This document shows, piece by piece, positions 20,301 to 29,416 of a DNA stretch of 64,000 bases. The stretch covers positions 1-64,000 of the forward strand of contig SAXG01000008.1 in NCBI GenBank assembly GCA_012932865.1, given 5' to 3'. This DNA is from Amylostereum areolatum (Eukaryota; Basidiomycota; Agaricomycetes; Russulales; Stereaceae). The position numbers and the translations under genes are program-made. The notes under the pieces were generated by a model that was not told where the DNA came from, did not search any database, and saw nothing but the letters and a program-made list of their open reading frames with translations. How positions within the stretch are numbered: position 1 is the first letter of the stretch; each line of letters starts with the position of its first letter.

Positions 20301-21825
20301 AATACTATATCCTCACCTCGCAGCAGACTAAGGAATCCGTACGTTGGCTGCACGACGAACCAAACCGGCAACGTCGAGACTGGTACTTCGACGACCGTGA
20401 CGAACAACCCTACGTTGAAGAATCGGATTTTACCACCGCCGCGGACGTCCTACAGCGCTTCCTGAACCCCCCTCCGACCAACTCGCCCCCACCCCGTCGA
20501 CGTACTGTAATCGAAGTCCCAGAAGGGATCAACCACAACGACACAACTGGGAAGTGGTACGCCTATAGACGGAACAAGAACGGAACCCCAGGACGATCAG
20601 TAGTTGAGTGGCAGCCCACTTCGTTCAGTCCCGTCCAAGATCACTGGTCGTGGCATCATAACCAGCAATTCCTCACCCCCGCCGACTTCCTTGTCGCAAA
20701 ACAAGTTGAGGACGAAGTTGAAGAAGCAGAAGAACGCCGACGAGAAACCCTACGCCGCCTTGATCAAGAACTCGCCCAATCCCTCACCGTCCCCCTCCCC
20801 TTCGACAAGATGCCCGACGCCGAATCCAAACCTGCCGTCTCCAAGCGGGAGATCGGCCCCAAGCCAAAGCCATTCAAAGGCGATAGACGCGACACCCTCC
20901 GATTCTCCCTCGAGCTCCGCATGTTCCTGCGCGTTAACAAAGATGTTTATGCCACAGATGACGCCAAGATGATGCTCCTCCTCAGCCTGATGGAGGACGA
21001 CACGGCGAAAGCCTGGGCCACGCATCGCCGCATGGAACTCTTCGCCGACGAAGACGAGAAGGAAGACGCCGACACCCTCGACCCCACGCCCCCAACACTC
21101 CACTATAACTCCTACAAAGAGCTCTTCGAGAGGTTTGGCAAAGACTTCGTACCCGTCGATCCGAAGACAGAGGCTCAGCGTAAGATCAACGAGCTCGCAA
21201 TGACCACCCGGGACGTCACTGACTTTATCACCGAGTTTGAGATGCTGGCAACCATGTCAGCATACGACGACGAGGCGCTGATCCACTTTTTCAAGAAGGG
21301 ACTTCAGCGTGACCTCGGCAAGCAGGTGGCCCGGTCGTACCCGTTCCCCACCAAGCTCGCGGAGTGGAAGGAGCGCGCCTGCCGCATCAACCACCAGTGG
21401 CTCGAAGAGAACCCGGAGAGGAAGAGCAGTCAGTCCAAGGGGGCTGTCGCGCTCACCTCGAACGGTTCGACCAACGACTCCTCGTCGCGCCGAGTCGGCG
21501 CCTTCACCAACACCTCGACCCGCCCTGCAAAGCTGACGGACGACGAGCGCGCAAAGATGATGCGCGAAGGCAAGTGCTTCATGTGTCGACAAGCCGGTCA
21601 CGTCTCTCGCGACTGCCCCAACCGCGACTCAAGCGCACGACGGGTGGGCGCAGTAGAGACTGGGTCCAAGGCCCCTCCCCTGCCGACGAACACGGCTCCG
21701 TCCACTGCGAAAGCAGCTCCCGACCCATCCAAAACCATCGCCGCGATCACTCGCCAGCTGAAGGATCTGGATGCGGAAGGTAAGGAGCAGGCAGTGGCAC
21801 TGTTGAAGGATATCCTAGAGTCGCA

Positions 21826-21835
21826 GGATTTTTGA
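21826..21835 (+). promoter_or_regulatory. Gag/Pol -1 overlap GGATTTTTGA (element D)
   Basis: Gag ends GAT TTT TGA and pol opens in the -1 frame at the TTG of 21832-21834. This differs from the A/B/C motif by one base (GGA for GGG), so only the second codon can re-pair perfectly after slipping. Confidence 0.55.
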
Positions 21836-24800
21836 AACGCCCCCCAGTCGCGTCGTCTGGCGGAGGCAAAGGACTTATATCATCGGCATCTTACAATCGC
21901 TTCTCTGTACTATCATCTATGACCTCATGTGAGCAATCGTATCCATCGTGTGTGCACCTCTCTACTGTCACGAAGAACAGGCAGACACCCTCGATAACGC
22001 TCAAGGTCAAAATGATTGGACGAGCGACAGGCCGACAAATCGACGCAGAGGCACTGCTTGACAGCGGTGCAGAAGGAATCATCATCAACCGAAGCTTCGC
22101 TGAACGCAAGAAGCTGACTACAAGAAAACTAGAAAACCCGTTCCCCGTGCGTAACGTGGACGGCACCGAGAACATCATGGGCTGGGTGCGTGATACGACG
22201 ACCCAACGGATCCGGATATACTCGCAAGACTTGAAGGCATACCATGAGGAAGAAGCTGAGTTCTTCATCACCGACATCGGTGATCATGACATGTTCCTTG
22301 GAACAGACTGGCTCGATGAGCACAATCCAACCATAGACTGGCAACGAGACCGTGTTGACATGCTCCGCTGCCCTCCCTCATGCACTCTGTCCAAACCTCC
22401 TGTGACGAACCTCGCAACCAAGCCACGGAAACCATCATCGGTCCAATCACAGCGTAAGGTTGAAGCGGGTAAAACCCCGAGGACACCTCTCGTCGTGGAC
22501 GATCCCTTCCCAGAGCCGACATATGTGTCCTGGACCCCAGTCCCCACTTATGTTATTCCTGCACGTAGAGTCAAAGGTGTTCGCGTCCGCACGGTCCATC
22601 GCTCCCCTCTACCCGCACGACTCTTCACTGAAGACGACGACGAGCGGCCCATGGTATTCCGAGACTGGGAGATCAATGGACTACGCCGCGCCGGAATCCT
22701 CCCTGAAACCGATGGTCCTAATCCAGATGCAATACCCATCCGCGCGGGCTTTACAAAAGCGCAGGAGCTTGCAGAGCATTCAAGAGAGAACGCACGCCCG
22801 CAAACCTTTGAAGACTTAGTCCCCCCGCCGTACCGCGACTTTGCGCCTGTATTCGACAAGAAAACCTCCGAGCGACTTCCTGACCGACGGCCATGGGACC
22901 ATGCTATCGATATGAAAGACGGCTTTGAACCCAAACCGTGCAAGATCTACCCCCTCTCACCTTCCGAGCAGATCGAACTCGACACCTTCCTCAACGACCA
23001 CCTGAAGAAGGGCTATATCCGCCCTTCGAAGTCACCTCAGGCGAGTCCGTTCTTCTTTGTGAAGAAAAAGGATGGAAAGCTGCGTCCCGTACAGGATTAT
23101 CGAGAATTAAACAAGGGCACTGTCAAGAATGAATACCCCTTGCCACTGATCTCTGAAATTGTCGACCGCCTCAAAGGTGCAAAGGTCTTCTCCAAGATGG
23201 ATGTTCGCTGGGGCTACAACAATGTCCGCATCAAGGAAGGCGACGAGTGGAAGGCTGCGTTCAAGACGAATCGCGGTCTCTTCGAACCTACGGTGATGTT
23301 TTTCGGGCTTATGAACTCCCCTGCGACATTTCAGGCAATGATGAATGAACTGTTCAAGGATCTCATCGACTCGGGCAAGGTCATCATCTACATGGACGAC
23401 ATCTTGGTGTTCACTCGCACCATGGACGAACACCGTGCCATAGTGCGGCAGGTTCTGCAGCGTTTGCAAGACAACGACCTCTTCCTCAAACCGGAGAAAT
23501 GCGTCTTTGAGCAAGACTCTGTTGAATACCTCGGACTCATCATCTCGCATGACAAGATCGCTATGGACCCCGTCAAGGTAGCAGGTATTCAGGACTGGCC
23601 AATACCACGAACGGTCAAAGATGTGCAATCCTTCCTCGGCTTTGGCAACTTCTACCGACGTTTCATCAAGGACTTCTCCAAGGTTGCACGACCCCTATTT
23701 GACCTGACAAAGAAGGACTGCACATGGGGCTGGTCGGCGGACTGCCAAACTGCGTTTGACGCACTGAAAGCTGCGTTTACTTCCTCCCCCGTCTTGGTCA
23801 TGCCTGACCCAAAGAAGCCTTACCTCGTTGAAGTCGATGCCTCGGACTTTGCTACTGGAGGTATACTCTCGCAGAAAGGCGACGACGGTCACTGGCATCC
23901 AGTGGCGTATCTGTCCAAGGCCCTATCAGAACCGGAACGGAACTACGACATCTATGACAAGGAGCTACTTGTGATCATCCGTGCGCTTGAAGCCTGGCGC
24001 CACTACCTCGAAGGCGCCCCCGACACCGTCGAAATCTGGACAGATCACAAGAACCTGGAGCACTTCAAGACGGCACAGAAGCTGAGCCGCCAACAGGCAC
24101 GTTGGGCTCTATTCCTCACTCGATTTGACTTCTCGCTCGTTCATAAACCAGGAATTTCCCACCGCCCGGATCCAATGTCTCGACGACCCGATCACAAGGA
24201 TGGTGTTGAAAACGACAACAAGGAGCGCGTCTTGCTTGACCCCAAGTACTTCCAAGTACGCGCAACAAGGCCAGGAGCAGTAACCTCCCTCGGTGATGTC
24301 GAACTCCGACGACGTATCCGCGACTGCAAAACCAAGGACATCGAGGTCGTTCAAGCCCTGGACGCCATCTTACGAAACGGACCACGTACACTTGTCAAGA
24401 ACCTTCAAGAGTGGAACTACGAAGAAGGCCTGGTCCTGTTTAGAGGAAAGGTATATGTCCCTGCAGACGACGAGTTGCGACGCGACATTGTCAAAATGTA
24501 CCATGAATCGCCCCTGGCTGGACACCCCGGTCGCTTCAAGACTTACGAGCTTGTGAGTCGTGAATATTGGTGGCCTGGCATGTCTGTCTTTGTCCGCGAC
24601 TTTGTAACAGGGTGCGCAACCTGCCAGTCGACGAAGACACAGAGCAGCCGACCCCACGTCGACATGATCCCAAACGAAGTACCCGATCGACCATTTGGCG
24701 TCATCTCCACTGACTTCATCGTCGAACTCCCTGACTGCGAAGGCTATAACGCCGTCAATGTCGTGGTCGATCGCCTCACCAAGATGGTGGTTACCACCCC

Positions 24801-25926
24801 ATGTACAACAAAGATCACCAGCGATGGCACGGCCGACATTCTCTTCGATAAGGTATACCGACACTACGGCTTAGCAGACAAGATCATCTCGGATCGTGGA
24901 CCCCAATTTGCTGGACAGGTGATGCGTACACTCAACGAGAAGCTCGGGATCAAGTCCGCCCTCAGCACAGCGTATCACCCACAGACAGACGGCCAAACCG
25001 AATGCGAGAACCAGAACCTCGAGCAGTTTCTGCGAGTATTCTGCAACTACCGTCAAGACGACTGGGTGAAGTGGTTGCCCTTCTTCGAGTTTTCTCACAA
25101 CTCTCGCACCCATGCAGCGACTGGAAAGCCTCCCTTTGAAGTCCTCTATGGCTTCCTCCCCAAGATGTACCCATCCGTAAACCCGTCCTCAAAGGTCCCT
25201 GCAGTTGAAGAACGCCTCCGTCAACTTGAAGAAGTCCGACAAGAGATCAAAGCCAGCCTTGCCCTCGCATCGGACTTAATGAAGCACTACAATGGTGACA
25301 CGATCAGCAAATCGACACTGTTCGCCATTGGAGACAAGGTCTGGCTCGAAGGCAAAAACCTGAAGACGACGAGGCCGAAAGCTAAGCTTGCTGCCAAATG
25401 ATTTGGACCCTTCGAGATCGTTGACATCATTAGCCCAGTGAACTACCGCCTGAAGCTGCCGAAGACGTGGAGAATCCACCCAGTCTTCCATGCTTCGCTG
25501 CTCACCGCGTACAAGGAGACAATGGCACACGGTCCAAACTATGAACAACCGCCGCCTGACCTTGTTGATGACGAAGAAGAATATGACGTTGAAGACATCA
25601 TCGACTCGAAGCCGACCCGTAACAAGAAAGGCATACAATACCTCGTCAAGTGGGCAGGCTATCCTGACTCTGAGAATACCTGGCTCCCTCGCTCCTCGCT
25701 CTCAAAAGTCACCGACATGATCGACGCCTTCCACAAACGCCATCCAAATGCGCCCCGCCCTGTGCGTTCCCTCGGCATCTCCTTTGACGATTTCCTCGCA
25801 TCTACCCTTGCAGATGACATTGCGCTCCAGGCGAAAGCGCGTCTTAAAGGGGGGGTAATGCCACGGATCGCTCCATTTCTCTCTTCGTTTGCAGACCTCG
25901 TACACGCGACGCGTCACGGCACATGA
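21832..25926 (+). pseudogene. Element D pol: PR-RT-RNase H-integrase-chromodomain, one nonsense codon
   Basis: The frame is open from 21832 to a TGA at 25399-25401, then on in the same frame to 25926. F has CGA (Arg) at the nonsense site, so this is a CGA-to-TGA change. The protease DSG is at 22060-22068, and the RT box YMDD at 23389-23400 with [16 protein letters not shown] upstream. RNase H spans about 23820-24190, the integrase zinc domain about 24490-24630, and the core DDE runs to about 25000. The integrase reads QTECENQ where F has QTERENQ (an Arg-to-Cys change). The chromodomain is at about 25590-25740 (YLVKWAGYPDSENTW), downstream of the nonsense codon. The native stop lies inside the 3' LTR. 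The premature stop removes the end of integrase and the chromodomain. Confidence 0.93.
25846..25858 (+). other. Polypurine tract of element D
   Basis: AAAGGGGGGGTAA directly before the 3' LTR; F has the same tract on the minus strand (50188-50202). Confidence 0.8.
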
Positions 25927-26278
25927 CTTTCCCTTGCATCACATGCTTCAACGACGTCATTGCCCGGACTTCCGAGCGGGGTTCCGCATCCTTATCTATG
26001 ACATCACTGCTCCGGACCTTCGTCCTCCGCCCCATGACTCCTTTCCTATTGTTCCCCCCGCTCGCACCACTATCGCATCGCATCGCACCATCGTTCCCAC
26101 TTGTATATAAGGACAGTGTTTCCCCTCCCTTTTCCCTAGACTGTCCATCTCGTCATACGGTACTGTAGCGAACGTTGCACTACCCTAGACCCCGGCACTC
26201 TCGAATCTATTTTCTTCTCGCTCCTCCCATCGTCGCGACTTAGGCGGTTCATCGGTCTCATAAACTGCGTTTCTGACA
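25859..26278 (+). repeat. 3' LTR of element D
   Basis: 420 bp. It starts TGCCACGG instead of TGTCACGG, so its terminal pentamer is mutated. It ends CTGACA, followed by the second AAAAG. It encodes the last 20 or so codons of pol. Confidence 0.95.
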
Positions 26279-26283
26279 AAAAG

Positions 26284-26521
26284 GAGGTTCAACGAACGAG
26301 CTATTCCTCAGCTCGTTCTCTTTGTAAATACAGGACTGTTCTGAATAAGAACCTCCTCTTAAGCACTAAAGAGAATCCTAAGCATACTAAGTCGATAGAC
26401 TCGCCTAAGTCTTCCGCGAAGACTTACTGCTTCGTCTATCGACCTTCACCTTCGTATAAACCGAGACGTCTGGATCACCTGATCCCACCTCTCACGCGCA
26501 AGAGTACTGTAGCCTGAGCCG
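26284..26521 (+). repeat. 3' LTR of element A, segment 2
   Basis: Continues the A LTR after D. It holds the hairpin GAACGAGCT / AGCTCGTTC and most of R/U5, and matches 49473-49710. Element C interrupts it at 26521 with target duplication AGCCG. Confidence 0.92.
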
Positions 26522-26980
26522 TGTCATGAACGGTCTATAATTTTCTTTTTTACTTTACATCGGTTACACGCTTTAGGACTTATTGGCTTATCACCGGTCC
26601 GGCTCCACTTCGGCCCGGACCCGGTTCATCTATATCCCACCCGGGCCCACGTGACTCATCTCGGCCCGGGTCTGACTCCTTCCCCTTGACTCATGCTGTA
26701 CAATACTGACTCATGCTGTGCTCTTTTACATACGACTGCTTACTTATACTAGGTCTGCTTACTGATCGCCGTGTATCGGTTGCTTACCTAAGTCTCTCTC
26801 CTCTTGTGTATATAAGGCTCGCTCTCGCTGTACATATCCCTTATCTCGAGCTAGTCAATTCTACCGACTTTGCTTGCTTTCCCTCGTCTGTCGCCGTGTC
26901 TGATCGGCTCCCCTCTGTCGTCCTCATCTTCTAGTCAGCTGTGTCGTAACTTGGTGCTGTCGCACTAGTCGTTGCTGACA
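26522..26980 (+). repeat. 5' LTR of element C
   Basis: 459 bp, TGTCATGAACGG...GTTGCTGACA. TATA box TATATAAG at 26809-26816; the predicted RNA start falls near 26840-26845. The short open frames inside it are repeated in every LTR copy and are not convincing genes. Confidence 0.95.
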
Positions 26981-26982
26981 TA

Positions 26983-26992
26983 AGCTCGAGAT
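26983..26992 (+). promoter_or_regulatory. Self-primer type PBS of element C
   Basis: AGCTCGAGAT, 2 nt after the LTR, is the reverse complement of ATCTCGAGCT at 26843-26852 in the LTR, 27-34 bp beyond the TATA box. The central CTCGAG is palindromic, which weakens the match somewhat, but the position agrees with the A and D families. Confidence 0.6.
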
Positions 26993-27451
26993 CTGTTTAC
27001 TCTTGCACCACCCTATGACCGTCCCTACGTACTGTAGCGTAGTAGTAGTAGTACCCGTCTGGTACTGACCTTGCTCTTCCCCCGTGCCGCCCTAGACCGT
27101 TGCCCCCAGAGTACGCGACTCGTTACCCTGACATTGTGGTCGTGCGCACGTATACCGGTGCCGGCTTGACGTTTCCTCAAAACGTTACACCTACTCGAGA
27201 CTCTCCAATACCAGGAGTTGAAAGCTCAGAGGTGACAGTAGAAGGTGCACCTTTGGTGTAGGAAACGAGTAAAAGCGGCGAAAGGAAAGCGGTTTAGGAA
27301 GTCTTTGGGCTCGTGTCCCCTAGACGAAGAGACAGCCAACAGGTCGAGAAGACTGAGGCAGACCGTCTTGCGATCTCATAACAGAACCACCCTCCCTCGA
27401 CAAAATCTTCCCTTGCCGCACAGAGTAACCATTTCGACTGGGGGCTCGTGC
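26993..27451 (+). other. Element C untranslated leader
   Basis: About 460 bp without a convincing gene. It contains a short GTAGTAGTAGTA tract near 27040. The frame of pre-gag is open back to an ATG at 27245, but the first ATG with Gag-like sequence after it is 27452. Confidence 0.5.
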
Positions 27452-27853
27452 ATGGAAGATTGGCGCTCGCAAGTACAAGAATTCATCCCCATCAGCCACG
27501 ACGCTATCATCTCCCTCATCAACGAATCTAAAGACCCTTGGGCCTGGCACAATTGGAAGGTCGCCCTCGGCGTAGAAGAACTTGAAGACTCCATCATAGA
27601 CGTCCACTTCTATCGCCTCAAAATAAGCGAACAAGGAAACGGAAACCTCTACGTCTACTCCTGCCCATACGTCACCTACCGCTACAAACTCGAGCAACCC
27701 CCAAAAACCTTCTACGCGCCCAACGAGAAAATACCAGTGGACACTCGACACACCCACCGCCTCCTTACACCAGGCAACACCCCCAGCCCCACACCAGAGC
27801 CAGAGGTCATCGACCTCACCCAGCCAGAGGTCATCGACCTCACCCACTTATAA
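27452..27853 (+). CDS. Element C pre-gag frame ending in an in-frame stop
   Basis: 133 codons from MEDWRSQVQEF to the TAA at 27851-27853. The core SKDPWAWHNWKV and the following beta-rich stretch resemble the pre-gag product of D and G. The end is Pro-rich with a direct repeat of PEVIDLT. After the TAA the same frame stays open for another 520 codons into gag. It could be the Gag N-terminal domain made with readthrough, or a separate short product. Confidence 0.55.
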   Translation: MEDWRSQVQEFIPISHDAIISLINESKDPWAWHNWKVALGVEELEDSIIDVHFYRLKISEQGNGNLYVYSCPYVTYRYKLEQPPKTFYAPNEKIPVDTRHTHRLLTPGNTPSPTPEPEVIDLTQPEVIDLTHL

Positions 27854-29416
27854 ACAATTCCCTCGTTCGGACTCAACGGCTCCGACTCCAGTTCTGACTC
27901 CGACACCGACGTTGAGGACGAAAACTGCTACATATATCCCCTCCCTCTAGGCTTCACTGAACGAGGAAACGACTTCTTTGTCCAACTCGGAGACACCACT
28001 GTCGAAGTCGCCTTCGTAGCAACCCAAACAAGTGGCATCAGTTGGTACTTCGCCAACGAAAGCCAAGACGACCTCACTGAAGCCGACTTCAACCTCATCG
28101 CCGCCTCCGCCCTACCGCCTGTCACCGACGAAGACTTCTCCGACCTCGACGAACCAATCATGGCTGCCCAGTGGATCCGCACTGACCCCCAACCCCCTCT
28201 CCCCGCCGAACTTGCCAACTGCACCGAAATCGGTGGAACATGGAACATCGTCATCGGCCAAACTGGCTCTCCCATCCAACACATGAATAACGGCACCGAC
28301 GATGCCTGGCTCATGGAAGTAAATGGCCAATGGGTCGCCATCCCTGCCGTGCTTGTTGCTGCCCTCAACCTGCCACCCCCCACCGTCAACGTCACGGCCC
28401 CCCCCATCACCGTCAACCCCCCTGCGGTCACTGTTAGTGCCCCAGCCGCCGCCGCTGCCAGACCCCCCCGAAAGAAAGTCCACGCGAAAACTCCTGAAGG
28501 ATTCTCTGGGAAACGAGAGGACTTCAATGACTGGATGCGGTCGTGCGAGGAATACATGCGAGCCGCTGAGGATGACCTCGTGACGGACAAGGACAAAGTC
28601 CTCTTCATTCTCACCTACATGACGGGGGAGGCAGCACGCACCTGGAAGGCCGAGTATGAGGATGCACACTTGGCCAATGGAGCCATGGTCGCCTGGGTGG
28701 ACTTCCACAAAGCACTCAAAGGGGCCTTCACCGACGTCAATGAGCAGCACCGTGCCGCAGTCGAACTGGACGGGTTCAAACAGACGAAGGGTACCACTGC
28801 CCATGAATACTTCGCCAAGTTCGAGCAACTCGCAAGGAAGGCAGGATACTCCACGGCGCAGGACCCTATCCACCTCATGCAGCTGCTCAAACACAACGTC
28901 TACTATCGGACCATCGACTCCATCTACGACAGCGGTCACGTTCCTCAGAGATATGAGGACCTCAAAGAGCGCATCATCCTGATCGACGGTCTACGACAGG
29001 AGCGGGAGGACCTTAAGACCCAACGCAGTGGACCCGTGCAGAACCAAAAACCCAAAGGACAAGGATCGACCAATGGGCAACAAGGGGGGCAGGTCCCATG
29101 GCGCCGCGATGGAACCGGCACGGTGCACGGTGGCAAAGGTCAGCCAATGGACGTCAACCGTGTCGACATCAAGGGGCGATGCTTCCGCTGCGGACAGAAT
29201 GGCCACCAGGTGCGGGACTGCAGGGTGGACGTGAAGAACATCCGAGACATGTGGGGGAGGGACCGGTACACGGAACCACCAAAGCGGGAGGCTCGAGCAC
29301 AGACGTTCGAGACGCCCACCGCCTGGGCTAGGAGCCTGTCGGCCGAAGATCGGAAAAGCGTGATGGACGCGCTTCAAGCTCAGCCGAAGGTGGAGGAGAA
29401 GAAGGAGGGTTTTTGA
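27854..29416 (+). CDS. Element C gag
   Basis: Open from the pre-gag TAA; the first good ATG is 28160 (MAAQWIRTD). An acidic Ser/Asp-rich N-terminus is followed by GISWYFANESQDDLTEADF, matching D/G, then a Pro/Val/Thr-rich linker. The capsid region follows at about 28490-28990 (FNDWMRSCEEYMRAAEDD, HEYFAKFEQLARKAGY), then a basic Gln/Gly-rich stretch and a CCHC knuckle, CFRCGQNGHQVRDC, at 29180-29221. Stop TGA is at 29414-29416 in the slippery motif. From 28160 the product is 418 residues, a usual Gag length. Confidence 0.88.
   Translation, partial: TIPSFGLNGSDSSSDSDTDVEDENCYIYPLPLGFTERGNDFFVQLGDTTVEVAFVATQTSGISWYFANESQDDLTEADFNLIAASALPPVTDEDFSDLDEPIMAAQWIRTDPQPPLPAELANCTEIGGTWNIVIGQTGSPIQHMNNGTDDAWLMEVNGQWVAIPAVLVAALNLPPPTVNVTAPPITVNPPAVTVSAPAAAAARPPRKKVHAKTPEGFSGKREDFNDWMRSCEEYMRAAEDDLVTDKDKVLFILTYMTGEAARTWKAEYEDAHLANGAMVAWVDFHKALKGAFTDVNEQHRAAVELDGFKQTKGTTAHEYFAKFEQLARKAGYSTAQDPIHLMQLLKHNVYYRTIDSIYDSGHVPQRYEDLKERIILIDGLRQEREDLKTQRSGPVQNQKPKGQGSTNGQQGGQVPWRRDGTGTVHGGKGQPMDVNRVDIKGRCFRCGQNGHQVRDCRVDVKNIRDMWGRDRYTEPPKREARAQTFETPTAWARSLSAEDRKSVMDALQAQPKVEEKKEGF
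29407..29416 (+). promoter_or_regulatory. Gag/Pol -1 frameshift motif GGGTTTTTGA (element C)
   Basis: Gag reads GAG GGT TTT TGA and pol continues in the -1 frame as TTG AGG. The heptamer GGGTTTT fits X-XXY-YYZ. Here both flanking frames are intact, so this is the best copy for testing. Confidence 0.65.

Larger units (their letters stand above)
19908..21835 (+). pseudogene. Element D gag, interrupted by a solo LTR
   Basis: The frame after the pre-gag TAG runs to 19994, is cut by a 306-bp solo LTR, and resumes to the TGA at 21833-21835. The first part is acidic and Trp-rich (WYFDDRDEQPYVEESDF). An ATG at 20810 begins a 341-codon piece with the capsid region (KAWATHRRME, then FITEFEMLATMSAYDDEALI) and a CCHC knuckle, CFMCRQAGHVSRDC, at 21575-21616. 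The equivalent region of G is uninterrupted. Gag from ATG 20810 could still be made. Confidence 0.85.
18871..26278 (+). mobile_element. Element D: Ty3/gypsy chromovirus, near full length
   Basis: 7,408 bp with two 420-bp LTRs, a self-primer PBS, a pre-gag frame, gag, pol with C-terminal chromodomain, and a polypurine tract. A 306-bp solo LTR is inserted in gag, and pol has one nonsense codon (25399). The LTRs differ at about five positions, all transitions. F and G are members of the same family. Confidence 0.95.

Noticed and set aside
26713..26934. 73-codon frame inside the C LTR (repeated at 33772 and 61114)
   Set aside because: It lies over promoter and leader elements, is Leu/Ser-rich without codon logic, and is repeated only because the LTR is repeated.
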